Assembly: GCF_014384745.1 (NCBI RefSeq)
Contig: NZ_JACRSO010000006.1
Location: 123,786 to 187,785, forward strand
Direction of reading: 5' to 3'
Length of the DNA stretch: 64,000 nucleotides
Origin: Luoshenia tenuis
Lineage (GTDB): Bacteria > Bacillota > Clostridia > Christensenellales > GCA-900066905
The notes under the pieces were generated by a model. The model made no database searches. It was given only the letters and a program-made list of their open reading frames with translations, and was not told where the DNA came from. The position numbers and the translations under genes were made by a program. Of the stretch, positions 1 through 8,779 are shown piece after piece; position 1 is the stretch's first letter; every line of letters begins with the position of its first letter.

Positions 1-1
1 T

Positions 2-1186
2 CGCAAGAAGTTTGACGCTATCCATTTAAAGCCTTCGGACATCCATAGCCTGGAGGACGTGGCGAAGATTCCGTTTACCGTAAAGAACGACCTGCGGGAT
101 CATTACCCCTATGGCCTGTTTGCCGTGCCGATGAAGGAGATCGTGCGCATCCACGCCTCCAGCGGTACCACGGGCCGCTCCACGGTGGTGGGTTATACAA
201 AAAAAGATCTGGATACCTGGTCCACCGCCATTGCGCGTATTGCCGCCCAGGGCGGGGCTACGGATAACGATATCGCCCAGATCGCCTTTGGCTACGGGCT
301 GTTTACCGGCGGGTTCGGTCTGCATTACGGGCTGGAGAAGCTGGGGGCGGCGGTTATTCCCATGTCCACGGGCAACACCGAAAAGCAGATCAAGATCATG
401 CGGGATTTTGGGTCAACGGTGCTGGTCAGCACCCCCTCTTACGCGCTTTATATGGCGGAAGTTGCGGAAAAAGCTGGATCCAACCCGGCGGAGCTTCCGT
501 TAAAATACGGCCTGTTCGGCGGCGAGGGTTCGACCGAGTCCATGCGCGCGGAGATCGAGCGGCGTTGGGACATGCAGGCTACCGAAAACTACGGTATGAG
601 CGAGGTCATGGGCCCGGGCGTTGCGGGCGAATGCCTGGAAAAGCACGGGATGCATATCAACGAGGATCTGTTCTATGTGGAGATCATCGACCCGGAGACC
701 GGAGAGGTGCTGCCGGAAGGCGCAAAGGGCGAGGTGGTCATCACCACGCTGTGCAAAGAGGGCATCCCCATGCTGCGCTACCGCAGCAAGGATATCTCTT
801 ACCTGATGGGCGAGCCCTGCCCCTGCGGACGGCTGACCACCCGACTGGCTAAGATCGAGGGCCGCACGGATGACATGCTGATCATCCGCGGGGTCAACGT
901 ATTCCCCAGCCAGATCGAAGAGGTGCTGATCTCCATTCCCGAGGTCGGCCCGCATTACGAGATCATCGTTTCGCGCAGAAATTATCTGGATGTATTGGAG
1001 ATCAATGTGGAGGTGGCCGATGGGAAGCTGTTGGAGAGCTTCAGCGGCCTTGAGAAGCTGGAAGAGGAGATCAAGCGTAAACTGCGGGTCATGCTGGGGC
1101 TGGACGCTAAGATCAACCTGGTGGAGCCTGAGACGCTGAAGCGCTTTATGGGCAAGGCGCAGCGGGTGACGGATTTACGCAATTAA
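2..1186 (+). CDS. paaK: Phenylacetate-CoA ligase family protein (5' end outside window)
   Basis: An adenylate-forming enzyme that activates phenylacetate or a related aryl acid to its CoA thioester. The reading frame is open from base 2, so the start lies upstream; about 394 codons are visible and the family is usually about 430 residues, so roughly 40 N-terminal residues are missing. The P-loop-like SSGTTGR motif is at visible residues 53-59, and the C-terminal domain has the GRTDDMLIIRGVNVFPSQIE block typical of PaaK. The gene is followed after 15 bases by iorA and iorB, a common clostridial grouping in which aryl pyruvates are oxidised to aryl acetyl-CoA and the ligase interconverts acid and CoA ester. 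The exact aryl substrate cannot be read from sequence. Confidence 0.9.
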   Translation, partial: RKKFDAIHLKPSDIHSLEDVAKIPFTVKNDLRDHYPYGLFAVPMKEIVRIHASSGTTGRSTVVGYTKKDLDTWSTAIARIAAQGGATDNDIAQIAFGYGLFTGGFGLHYGLEKLGAAVIPMSTGNTEKQIKIMRDFGSTVLVSTPSYALYMAEVAEKAGSNPAELPLKYGLFGGEGSTESMRAEIERRWDMQATENYGMSEVMGPGVAGECLEKHGMHINEDLFYVEIIDPETGEVLPEGAKGEVVITTLCKEGIPMLRYRSKDISYLMGEPCPCGRLTTRLAKIEGRTDDMLIIRGVNVFPSQIEEVLISIPEVGPHYEIIVSRRNYLDVLEINVEVADGKLLESFSGLEKLEEEIKRKLRVMLGLDAKINLVEPETLKRFMGKAQRVTDLRN

Positions 1187-1201
1187 AGTGAGGATGACGA
1201 T

Positions 1202-2932
1202 ATGAAAAAGCTGATGTTGGGTAACGAAGCGGTTGCGCGCGGCGCCTATGAGGCGGGTGTGCGCGTAGTATCCTCCTATCCCGGTACGCCCAGTACCGAG
1301 ATCACGGAGAACATGGCCAAGTATGAGGGCCCCCACGTTGAATGGGCGCCCAATGAGAAGGTGGCCCTGGAGGTAAGCTGCGGGGCGAGCTTTGGCGGCG
1401 GCCGGGCGATGAGCTGCATGAAGCATGTGGGCCTGAATGTCGCGGCGGACCCGCTGTTTACCGTATCCTACACCGGGGTGAATGCGGGTCTGGTGGTCGT
1501 GGTGGCGGATGACCCGGGGATGCACTCCTCGCAAAACGAGCAGGACAGCCGTTTTTACGCCCGTTCGGCCCATATCCCGATGTTGGAGCCGGCGGACAGC
1601 CAGGAGGCAAAAGACTTTACCCGGCGCGCCTTTGCGCTGAGTGAAGAGTACGATACGCCCATTTTACTGCGCATGTGTACGCGTATTTCCCATGCCCGCA
1701 GCATGGTGGAGCAGGGAGAGGTGGAGCAGGTAGCGCTCAAGCCCTTCCAGAAAGACCCGATGAAATACGTGATGATGCCCGGCATGGCGCGCGCCCGTCA
1801 CCTGGTGGTGGAGGCGCGCATGGAGAAGATGGCGCAAAACGCCGCTTCGCTGGGCTTTAACCGGGTGGAGATGGGGGACAGCAAGATTGGCATCGTGACG
1901 GATGGCACGGCCTATCAGTACGTCAAAGAGGCGATGCCCGAGGCCTCGGTACTCAAACTGGGCATGGTCTATCCCATCGCCATGGATCAGGTAAAAGCGT
2001 TTGCGCAAAAGGTGGAAAAGCTCTATGTGGTCGAAGAGCTTGAGCCCTTTATTGAGGATCAGCTGCGCGCGGCAGGCATCTCCGTTTCTGGTGGAAAAGA
2101 CCTGTTCGGCCGGCAGGGCGAGCTGACGGCCGCCAAGGTTGCAGAGAAGCTGGCGGGCCGCAAGATGGATGCAGCGCCCGCGGTGGAACTGCCCCAGCGT
2201 CCCCCGGTGCTTTGCCCGGGCTGCCCGCACCGCGCTACGTTCTATGTGCTCAACAAGCTTAAATTAACGGTTACCGGCGATATCGGCTGCTATACCCTGG
2301 GGGCGATGGCGCCGCTGAGCGCGGTGGATGCCTGCGTTTGCATGGGCGCCAGCATCGGTATGGCTCATGGCATGGAAAAAGCGGGCGGCGAAGCGGTATC
2401 CGAGCATACCGTAGCGGTGATCGGCGACTCGACCTTTATCCATTCCGGCATCACGGGGTTGATCGACATCGTTTACAACAAGGGCAATGCTACTGTACTG
2501 ATTCTGGATAATTCTACCACCGGTATGACCGGCCACCAGCCCAATCCGGCTACGGGCAAGACCATCCGCCTGGAGGATACCTACCAGGTGGACTTGAAGG
2601 CGCTGTGCCAGGCTGTGGGCGTACAGCACGTGCGCGAGGTGGATCCCTTCAATATGAAGGAGCTGGAGCAGGCCCTGCGGGAGGAGACGGCGCGCAAGGC
2701 GCCCTCGGTCATCATCTGCCGGCGGCCCTGCGTCCTGCTTTCCAAGCAGCAGACCCACTCGCTGCGAGTGAATAACGACGCCTGCCGCAATTGCCGCGCC
2801 TGCATGAAGATCGGCTGCCCGGCCATCGAAAAACGGGATAAAGGCGTTTGGATCAATCCGGCGCTGTGCAATAGCTGTGGACTGTGCGTGCAGATGTGCG
2901 CCTTTAGCGCAATTGAAAAGGCGGGTGAATAG
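1202..2932 (+). CDS. iorA: Indolepyruvate:ferredoxin oxidoreductase, alpha subunit
   Basis: Large, thiamine-diphosphate-dependent subunit of the enzyme that oxidatively decarboxylates indolepyruvate and other aryl pyruvates to aryl acetyl-CoA while reducing ferredoxin. The 576 residues match the usual length. The N-terminal pyrimidine-binding part (SSYPGTPSTEI) and the later TPP-binding part (GDIGCYTLG and GDSTFIHSGITG) are visible. The C-terminus carries two ferredoxin-type 4Fe-4S clusters, CRNCRACMKIGCP from residue 528 and CNSCGLCVQMC near residue 556. iorB starts four bases after the stop codon, so the two subunits are translationally coupled. The enzyme is typical of anaerobes fermenting aromatic amino acids. 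Confidence 0.96.
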   Translation: MKKLMLGNEAVARGAYEAGVRVVSSYPGTPSTEITENMAKYEGPHVEWAPNEKVALEVSCGASFGGGRAMSCMKHVGLNVAADPLFTVSYTGVNAGLVVVVADDPGMHSSQNEQDSRFYARSAHIPMLEPADSQEAKDFTRRAFALSEEYDTPILLRMCTRISHARSMVEQGEVEQVALKPFQKDPMKYVMMPGMARARHLVVEARMEKMAQNAASLGFNRVEMGDSKIGIVTDGTAYQYVKEAMPEASVLKLGMVYPIAMDQVKAFAQKVEKLYVVEELEPFIEDQLRAAGISVSGGKDLFGRQGELTAAKVAEKLAGRKMDAAPAVELPQRPPVLCPGCPHRATFYVLNKLKLTVTGDIGCYTLGAMAPLSAVDACVCMGASIGMAHGMEKAGGEAVSEHTVAVIGDSTFIHSGITGLIDIVYNKGNATVLILDNSTTGMTGHQPNPATGKTIRLEDTYQVDLKALCQAVGVQHVREVDPFNMKELEQALREETARKAPSVIICRRPCVLLSKQQTHSLRVNNDACRNCRACMKIGCPAIEKRDKGVWINPALCNSCGLCVQMCAFSAIEKAGE

Positions 2933-2935
2933 AGA

Positions 2936-3514
2936 ATGAAAAATCTCGATATATTGATCGTGGGCGTCGGCGGCCAGGGCACGCTTCTGGCCAGCCGGAT
3001 CTTGGGGCAGCTGGCCCTGCAGATGGGGCTGGACGCCAAGGTGTCCGAAGTGCACGGCATGGCCCAGCGCGGCGGCAGCGTGGTCACCTATGTGCGGATG
3101 GGCGAGAATATCGCCTCCCCGATGATCGAAGAGGGCGGGGCGGATTACATCCTGGCCATGGAAAAGCTAGAGGCAGCCCGCTGGCTGAACCATCTGAAAA
3201 AAGACGGGGCGCTGGTGGTCAACGATCAGGAGATCGCGCCGATGCCGGTGATCATGGGCAAGATGGCCTACCCGGAGGGACTGGAGGAGCAATTTGCCGC
3301 CTATGGCGTTAAGGTGACGAAGGTTGACGCGTTTAAGATCGCGGTCGAGTTGGGGAACCAGCGGGCCTTTAACTGCGTGCTGATGGGCGTTTTGGCCCGC
3401 AGTATGCCCTTTGCCAAGGAAGAATGGCTCAAGGCGGTTGAGGTATGCGTGCCGCCCAAGACCATCGCGCTGAACCAGCAGGCCTTCTTGAAGGGATACG
3501 AGCTGGGAGAATAA
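2936..3514 (+). CDS. iorB: Indolepyruvate:ferredoxin oxidoreductase, beta subunit
   Basis: Small subunit partner of IorA, 192 residues, of the pyruvate/ketoisovalerate oxidoreductase gamma-domain family. The N-terminal GVGGQGTLLASRILG and the MAQRGGSVVTYVR block are the characteristic motifs of this subunit. It begins directly after iorA and ends 38 bases before a strong hairpin terminator, so the transcription unit paaK-iorA-iorB ends here. Confidence 0.95.
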   Translation: MKNLDILIVGVGGQGTLLASRILGQLALQMGLDAKVSEVHGMAQRGGSVVTYVRMGENIASPMIEEGGADYILAMEKLEAARWLNHLKKDGALVVNDQEIAPMPVIMGKMAYPEGLEEQFAAYGVKVTKVDAFKIAVELGNQRAFNCVLMGVLARSMPFAKEEWLKAVEVCVPPKTIALNQQAFLKGYELGE

Positions 3515-3552
3515 TTTACAATTAAGAAATATGGCCGATCGGGGCGAAAGAT

Positions 3553-3585
3553 AAAAAGCGGTTTTTATGAACCGCTTTTTATGAT
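3553..3585 (+). terminator. Intrinsic terminator after iorB
   Basis: Perfect 11-bp inverted repeat (AAAAAGCGGTT, 3553-3563; AACCGCTTTTT, 3570-3580) with a six-base loop and a T-run inside the right arm. It closes the aryl-pyruvate operon. A TGATAGAAT extended -10 element just after it (about 3582-3590) could start the next unit. Confidence 0.85.
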
Positions 3586-3642
3586 AGAATGGACTTATTA
3601 AGAAGGGTTAAGATCAAACAGACTTAAAGCGGAGGGAAACCT

Positions 3643-4077
3643 ATGGTTAAACAGCTTTCTGTTTTCTTGGAGAATAAGCCGGGGCGCCTGGCGAAGATGA
3701 CCCGCGTGCTGGGGCAGGAGTGTATCGATATCATCACGCTGTCCATTTCGGATACGACGAATTTTGGCATCGTGCGCGCCATCGTAAATAATACGGATAA
3801 GGCCTTGGACATCTTGAAAAACAGCGGGTTCACCATAAACGTGGCAGAGCTCCTGGCGGTTTATGTGCCGGATCATCCCGGTGGCCTGGCAGAGCTTTTG
3901 GCGCTGCTGGAGGATAAGCACATCAGCGTGGAATACCTCTATTCCTTTGTGCGCAAGCCGGGGGATAAGGCGATGATCGTCTTTAAGGTGGAGGACGTGG
4001 CCGCGGCGGAGCAAATGATTCGCGAGGCGGGAAAAGGCATCCAGCTGTTGGATGAAAAATCGGTCACCCAGGCCTAA
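3643..4077 (+). CDS. Tandem ACT-domain protein
   Basis: 144 residues made of two ACT domains in a row (about 1-68 and 69-140), the small amino-acid-binding regulatory fold. It starts MVKQLSVFLENKPGRLAKMTRVL, with the usual ACT ligand-loop pattern NKPGRLA, and the second domain repeats it as DHPGGLAELLALLE. There is no catalytic domain. Such stand-alone ACT proteins are often found next to paaK and ior genes in anaerobes, which suggests sensing of aromatic or branched-chain amino acids; that role is inference. SD AGCGGAGGG precedes the ATG. It ends 31 bases before the chosen alr start. Confidence 0.85.
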   Translation: MVKQLSVFLENKPGRLAKMTRVLGQECIDIITLSISDTTNFGIVRAIVNNTDKALDILKNSGFTINVAELLAVYVPDHPGGLAELLALLEDKHISVEYLYSFVRKPGDKAMIVFKVEDVAAAEQMIREAGKGIQLLDEKSVTQA

Positions 4078-4108
4078 CAGACCCGGGCGCAATGACGGGG
4101 TGAGTAAT

Positions 4109-5218
4109 ATGAGGCCGACAAGGGCTTTGGTGGATTTGGAAGCGATCGGGCATAACATGCGCGCCTTTTGCCGTTTGGCGGGGGGTGCGAAGGTGATGGC
4201 AATCGTCAAGGCGGATGCCTATGGACATGGCGCCGTGCCGGTGGCGCGGGCCGCGCTGAAAAACGGGGCGGCTTTTCTAGGCGTGGCGATACCGGAAGAG
4301 GCATTTGAACTGCGGGATGCTAGGATCACTTCGCCGATTTTGATCCTGGGCAGCCGGTGCGAGGATGTGGCACAAGAGCTGGCGGCGTTGAATATCAGCC
4401 AGACGGTATTTGATATTGAGACGCTGGCCGTGCTGGAGACTGCGGCTAGGGCGGCGGGCCGCCGGGCTAAAATACACCTGAAGGTGGAAACCGGCATGAA
4501 CCGGTTAGGTATCCTGCCGGGTAAAGCGCTTGAAGAGTGGCTGGACGCGCTACAGGCGTGCCCGCATATCGAGCTGGAAGGCATGTTTACCCACTTTGCA
4601 GATGCGGACGGCGCGCAGGAAGACTATACCCTGACGCAGGCGCAGCGCATGGCGCAGGCGGTAGCCCAGGTTAGGGCCAGGGGCTTTGCCCCCATTGTGC
4701 ACGCCTGCAACACGGCGGGCATCCTGCGGTTTGCTCAGTTTGATTACGATATGGTTCGGGCTGGCATCGGCCTGTACGGCTATCCACCGGTAGAACCGCC
4801 CGAAGGGACCGTATTTAAACCGGCGCTCACCTGGCGCAGCGAGGTGGCCTTTATCCACGACTTGCACGCGGGGGAGCGCATCAGTTATAATGGCATTTAT
4901 ACAGCCAAGACCCCACGGCGGGTGGCGACCCTTCCGGTGGGCTATGCCGATGGGTATAACCGGCTGCTGAGCAATACGGGTTTTGTGTTGATCGGCGGGC
5001 AGCGCGCGCCGGTCATCGGCCGGGTGTGTATGGATCAATGCATGGTAGATGTGACGGATATTCCAAGCGTTAAGGTCGGGGATGAGGCCGTTCTCTTAGG
5101 GCAGCAGGGCGCACAGCGCCTTAACGCCGAAGAGATGGCGCAGCTTTGCGGGACCATATCCTATGAGATCCTGTGTAATATAGGCAAACGGGTGCCGCGC
5201 GTTTATTATGGGGAGTGA
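4109..5218 (+). CDS. alr: Alanine racemase
   Basis: PLP-dependent racemase converting L-alanine to D-alanine for peptidoglycan. The PLP lysine is K34 in AIVKADAYGHG and the catalytic tyrosine is Y260 in ISYNGIYTAK. The C-terminal beta domain is present (GRVCMDQCMVDVT), and 369 residues is the normal length. I chose the ATG at 4109 (MRPTRALVDLEAIGHN) because it has GGGGTGAG just upstream and homology begins there; an in-frame ATG at 4052 would add a basic, low-complexity tail overlapping the ACT gene. It is the first of several D-alanine genes in the window (see ddl and the MurF-like ligase). Confidence 0.95.
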   Translation: MRPTRALVDLEAIGHNMRAFCRLAGGAKVMAIVKADAYGHGAVPVARAALKNGAAFLGVAIPEEAFELRDARITSPILILGSRCEDVAQELAALNISQTVFDIETLAVLETAARAAGRRAKIHLKVETGMNRLGILPGKALEEWLDALQACPHIELEGMFTHFADADGAQEDYTLTQAQRMAQAVAQVRARGFAPIVHACNTAGILRFAQFDYDMVRAGIGLYGYPPVEPPEGTVFKPALTWRSEVAFIHDLHAGERISYNGIYTAKTPRRVATLPVGYADGYNRLLSNTGFVLIGGQRAPVIGRVCMDQCMVDVTDIPSVKVGDEAVLLGQQGAQRLNAEEMAQLCGTISYEILCNIGKRVPRVYYGE

Positions 5219-5226
5219 AAGGGAGC

Positions 5227-5838
5227 ATGGATACGCCGATGGAGGCGGAATACAAAAAGCTGGGCCTGCGTCAGGAGATGAAGCGCCTGCGAGGGGCGTT
5301 GGACGCGGGGGCCAGGGCGCTAGCCAGCGAGAAAATTGCCCAGCGTTTGCTGGATAGCGGCCTGTGCGGCCCGGGCAAATGTGTGCTGAGCTACTGCAGC
5401 ACGGGCAGCGAGGTAGAAACGGGTAGCCTGATCGCCGCCCTTCGCGAGCAGGGATGCGAGGTGCTGTTGCCCAGGATGGAAAAAGAGCGGGCGCTTAGCG
5501 CGCGCATCTTCCGCAGCGGCGACACATTGGTTCGGGGTTCTTATGGTATTGAGGAACCCTCTAAACACGCGCCGCAGCTGCCGCCCCAAAAGATCGATGT
5601 AATTCTGCTGCCGGGGCTTGCCTTTGACCGGGCTGGGCGCAGATTGGGGTATGGCGGCGGGTATTACGACCGTTTTCTGCCGCGCTTGCGCGAGGATTGC
5701 ACCAAGATCGGCTTATGTTTTGACCTGCAGATCTTTGACGAGATTCCCCATGAGCCCCATGACGCACAGGTGGATTACCTGGTGGATGAAAACCGTATCA
5801 TCTCCTGCGGGCAAGACGAGGAGGAAATAAATGGATAA
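5227..5838 (+). CDS. 5-formyltetrahydrofolate cyclo-ligase
   Basis: Converts 5-formyl-THF to 5,10-methenyl-THF using ATP, returning a storage folate to one-carbon metabolism. The family signature GYGGGYYDRFLPRL lies near residues 136-150, and the N-terminal K-x2-LRQEMKRLR helix is typical. The length, about 203 residues, is usual. The start is uncertain: GTG 5215 overlaps the alr stop, ATG 5227 has GGGGAG eleven bases upstream, and ATG 5239 has GGGAG thirteen bases upstream. It is tightly coupled to alr and to the membrane gene that follows. Confidence 0.92.
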   Translation: MDTPMEAEYKKLGLRQEMKRLRGALDAGARALASEKIAQRLLDSGLCGPGKCVLSYCSTGSEVETGSLIAALREQGCEVLLPRMEKERALSARIFRSGDTLVRGSYGIEEPSKHAPQLPPQKIDVILLPGLAFDRAGRRLGYGGGYYDRFLPRLREDCTKIGLCFDLQIFDEIPHEPHDAQVDYLVDENRIISCGQDEEEING

Positions 5839-6451
5839 GTGGAAAGTCTGCGGTAAGAACTTTTTGTTTTATATGGCGCTGGTGCTGGTGCTGCTGGCCA
5901 TGATGGGCATGATCTTTCAGGCCATTGGCGTGACGGAGGATGATATGGTAGGCAATACCATCTTCCGTTCGATCTTTATGATCTGGCTGCCGGTGGCGGT
6001 CATTGCGCTTTTTGTGGTACGGGCACGCAAAAAAGGGTTTGCGGATATGTCGTATAATCTGATGATCGAGCGCAAAACCTTAAATGCGGGCGGACAAGCT
6101 TATCAGCCTACGCCGGAGGAGGCAGAGCACTGTTTTAAGCCCAGTAAGGGATTTCTCATCGGCTTTGTTTCATTTGCGCCGCCGGTGTTGTTCGCACTTT
6201 TGGCGTTACTCTTTTCCGGCGTGCCCAGTGCGTTTGCGGTGTTCGATCCGATCTGCCGCATCCTGCTAAACCCTTACCTGCTGCTGTTTGGCTTTGTGAT
6301 CGACGATGTGATGGCGGCCTATGCTTTTTTGCCCCTGTCGCTGATATTGCCGCTGAGCTATGCGATCGCCTATTATACCGGCGGGCGCAGGTTCAGAAAA
6401 GAGCATCCTTCCCTGGAGGAGGAAAAGGCCCGGGCGCAGACGGCGGGCTAG
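5831..6451 (+). CDS. Uncharacterised multi-pass membrane protein
   Basis: 206 residues with about five hydrophobic segments (near 12-34, 46-63, 108-130, 139-160 and 164-184) separated by a polar stretch at 64-106 that should be cytoplasmic. The C-terminus is charged (RRFRKEHPSLEEEKARAQ). I do not recognise a family and assign no function. It overlaps the folate gene by eight bases, so it is expressed in the alr unit, and it is followed by rsmD after 51 bases. Confidence 0.75.
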   Translation: MDKWKVCGKNFLFYMALVLVLLAMMGMIFQAIGVTEDDMVGNTIFRSIFMIWLPVAVIALFVVRARKKGFADMSYNLMIERKTLNAGGQAYQPTPEEAEHCFKPSKGFLIGFVSFAPPVLFALLALLFSGVPSAFAVFDPICRILLNPYLLLFGFVIDDVMAAYAFLPLSLILPLSYAIAYYTGGRRFRKEHPSLEEEKARAQTAG

Positions 6452-6502
6452 CTTGTGGATTCCCTGCAGGGTATGTTATGATATAAGGATGGTGCTATAC
6501 TT

Positions 6503-7063
6503 TTGCTGCGCATAATTGCAGGCCGTTTTGGCAGCCGTAAGCTGACGGCGCCACAGGGGCGGGATACGCGCCCCACCACGGACCGGGTCAAAGAGGCGGT
6601 ATTTTCTATACTTTTGCCCTATCTGCCCGAGGCCAGGGTGCTGGATCTGTTTTGCGGATCCGGTGCGCTGGCGCTGGAAGCCCTTAGCCGGGGTGCCGCG
6701 CGGGCTACTTTGGTGGACCGCGATGCCAAGGCCATTGCCGCCGCGCGCGCCAATATCCACGCGCTGGGCGTAGAAGATGAGTGCGTGCTGCTGCAGCGGG
6801 AATGGGGACAAGCACTGACTCTTTTGCACACGCAGGGGTACCAGTTCGATATCGTGTTTTTGGACCCGCCATATGCCAAAGGGCTTTATACCCCGGCGAT
6901 CGAGGCATTGTATGAAGAAAATTTGCTTGCGCCGGATGCGCTGATCGTAGCGGAGCACGATGCGGAATATACGCTTTTGCTAAACGATGCGTTCGAGCTT
7001 ACCGATAAGCGCCGCTATGGCGATACGGCGGTATCTTTGATCAAGAGGAAAGTAACACCATGA
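6503..7063 (+). CDS. rsmD: 16S rRNA (guanine(966)-N2)-methyltransferase RsmD
   Basis: Methylates G966 of 16S rRNA on the small subunit. The start MLRIIAGRFGSRKL and the DRVKEAVFSIL block are diagnostic, and the SAM site LDLFCGSGALALEALSRGA and the catalytic DPPY motif (D121-Y124) are intact. 186 residues is normal. The start is a TTG with AAGGATGG ten bases upstream; no ATG fits the homologous N-terminus. The stop overlaps the coaD start (ATGA), a common rsmD-coaD arrangement. Confidence 0.95.
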   Translation: MLRIIAGRFGSRKLTAPQGRDTRPTTDRVKEAVFSILLPYLPEARVLDLFCGSGALALEALSRGAARATLVDRDAKAIAAARANIHALGVEDECVLLQREWGQALTLLHTQGYQFDIVFLDPPYAKGLYTPAIEALYEENLLAPDALIVAEHDAEYTLLLNDAFELTDKRRYGDTAVSLIKRKVTP

Positions 7064-7539
7064 GGACTTGTGTTTATCCGGGAAGTTTTGATCCGTTGAC
7101 GCTGGGACATCTGGATCTGATCTGCCGCGCGCACGATATCTTTGACGAGGTCATCGTGGCGGTACTGGTCAACGCCAGCAAAAAGCCTGTATTTTCGGTG
7201 CAGGAGCGTATGGAGATGATCCGGGACGCGGTGACCGGCTTGGATCACGTAACGGTAGACGCCTTTGACGGCCTGCTGGTGGACTATGCCAAGTCGAAAA
7301 AGGCGAGTGTGATCCTGCGGGGTCTGCGCGCAGTTTCAGACTTTGAATATGAGTTGCAGATCGCAACCTTGAACAACGAGATGGCGCCGGATGTGGAGAC
7401 GCTATTTATGATGTCGCAGCCGCAGTATTCCTTTTTAAGCTCCAGCATCGTGCGCGAGGTCGGTTCTTATGGCAGGGACTTGAGGCCCTTTGTCCCTTCG
7501 CAGATCGTCGACCGGGTGAGCCGGCGGCTCAGAAAATAA
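7060..7539 (+). CDS. coaD: Phosphopantetheine adenylyltransferase
   Basis: Penultimate step of coenzyme A synthesis: transfers AMP from ATP to 4'-phosphopantetheine. The nucleotidyltransferase motif PGSFDPLTLGHLD with H17 is at the N-terminus and the ATP-binding FLSSSIVREV motif is near residue 125. 159 residues is normal. It overlaps rsmD by four bases. Confidence 0.97.
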   Translation: MRTCVYPGSFDPLTLGHLDLICRAHDIFDEVIVAVLVNASKKPVFSVQERMEMIRDAVTGLDHVTVDAFDGLLVDYAKSKKASVILRGLRAVSDFEYELQIATLNNEMAPDVETLFMMSQPQYSFLSSSIVREVGSYGRDLRPFVPSQIVDRVSRRLRK

Positions 7540-7589
7540 ATAAGCGTATTACCTCAGTTTTGAGTGATTATAAAGTAGGAGGCGTAAAG

Positions 7590-8033
7590 ATGAACATTCA
7601 TTCTTTGTTAGATTATTTGGAGGCAGAGCTGGGCAAGGGCTCCAGCATGCCGTTAACCAGCCGTGTATTGGTAGACCGGGAAAAATGCCTGGAGATTTTA
7701 GAGGAGATCCGCGAGAACCTGCCCGAAGATATTAAAGAGGCGCGCTATATCGTCGAGCAGCGCAACCAACTGCTCTACGATGCCCAGCAGGAGTGCGACA
7801 ATATGCTCTCCGGCGCACAGGAGAAGCTGAGCGCGATCATCAACGACCATGAGATTACCCGAGGCGCGTATGCCCAGGCGGAGCAGGTTTTGGCTAACGC
7901 CCAGCAGAACGCCCAGGAGGTGCAAATGGGCGCCAAGGTCTATGCGGACGATGTACTGGCGCAATTACAGAACTTTTTGGATAAAGAGCTGGAGGACGTT
8001 GTGCATAACCGCGAGGGACTGCGCCAGGAATAG
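7590..8033 (+). CDS. Coiled-coil protein of unknown function downstream of coaD
   Basis: 147 residues, almost all helical and acidic/Gln-rich, with a central stretch (about 45-125) predicted as coiled coil (ARYIVEQRNQLLYDAQQE, AQEKLSAIINDHE). It resembles the small proteins often annotated as ATP-synthase-subunit-B-like beside coaD in Clostridia, but the composition is enough to explain that similarity and no ATPase motif is present. The ATG at 7590 has a perfect AGGAGG seven bases upstream (7577-7582); an in-frame TTG at 7560 is rejected. Function unknown. Confidence 0.8.
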   Translation: MNIHSLLDYLEAELGKGSSMPLTSRVLVDREKCLEILEEIRENLPEDIKEARYIVEQRNQLLYDAQQECDNMLSGAQEKLSAIINDHEITRGAYAQAEQVLANAQQNAQEVQMGAKVYADDVLAQLQNFLDKELEDVVHNREGLRQE

Positions 8034-8061
8034 GGGCTAAGGGAGGACGCTTGGAGGGGAC

Positions 8062-8766
8062 ATGTACGAAAACGATACCATACTGCGCATGCTTTCCCAG
8101 ATGGAAGCGTTTTTGGAAAAGGTAGCCGGGCTGACCAAAAAAGATCAATTGGACGAGGCGCAGGCCTTGGTGGAAAAGACGGCGGTGGAACTGCTGAACC
8201 TGGACCTTCAGACGATGGAGGGTTTATCCTATACCAACCTGATCCAGATGGTAAACGATGGCTCGCAGAATATTCAGCCGCTTAAGACCAATATTGCCGC
8301 CAAGATTTTGGAGGCTTATGCCAGTGTGCTGCAGCGCCGCAGGGAGACCCTGCGGGCCGAACAGCTGCGGACCAAGGCCTTTTGTATGCTGCTCCTGCTC
8401 TTTGAAAGGGATACCTCTCTTACAGAGGAGCGGGATTATCTGCTGCGCCGGGGCAGTGAGATCCCGGTGGCCGTGCTGGATTATCCCAGCCTGATGCGGC
8501 TTTTTGCTATGTTTGAATTTTGCGGCGCATACGGATGCTGTGAGGATCTGCTTTTTGATATGCTGGCGGAGGACGACTTGGCGCCGCGCAAGGCAGAACT
8601 GGCTAATTTAGGTTTTGCCTTTTATACGCGCGTGCTGGCGCTTGAGGATGAGGCGCTGCAGCGGGGCAACCTGCCGCGGACAGAGGTGGAGGTGGGCTTT
8701 GCCCAGTTTTTAGCCCGGGTGCGCACCGTATCGGTGGAGCCCGGTAATTGGGAGCGGATCATCTGA
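8062..8766 (+). CDS. Uncharacterised helical protein (possibly DUF6483-like)
   Basis: 234 residues, mainly alpha-helical, starting MYENDTILRMLSQMEAFLEK. No signal peptide, membrane segment or catalytic motif is visible; there are Cys residues around 150 (FCGAYGCCEDLL). The N-terminus recalls the clostridial DUF6483 proteins (MxENDxIxR), but this is from memory and unverified. It lies between the coiled-coil gene and plsX with short gaps, so it is cotranscribed with coenzyme A and fatty-acid genes. Confidence 0.7.
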   Translation: MYENDTILRMLSQMEAFLEKVAGLTKKDQLDEAQALVEKTAVELLNLDLQTMEGLSYTNLIQMVNDGSQNIQPLKTNIAAKILEAYASVLQRRRETLRAEQLRTKAFCMLLLLFERDTSLTEERDYLLRRGSEIPVAVLDYPSLMRLFAMFEFCGAYGCCEDLLFDMLAEDDLAPRKAELANLGFAFYTRVLALEDEALQRGNLPRTEVEVGFAQFLARVRTVSVEPGNWERII

Positions 8767-8779
8767 TAGGAGGGGAACA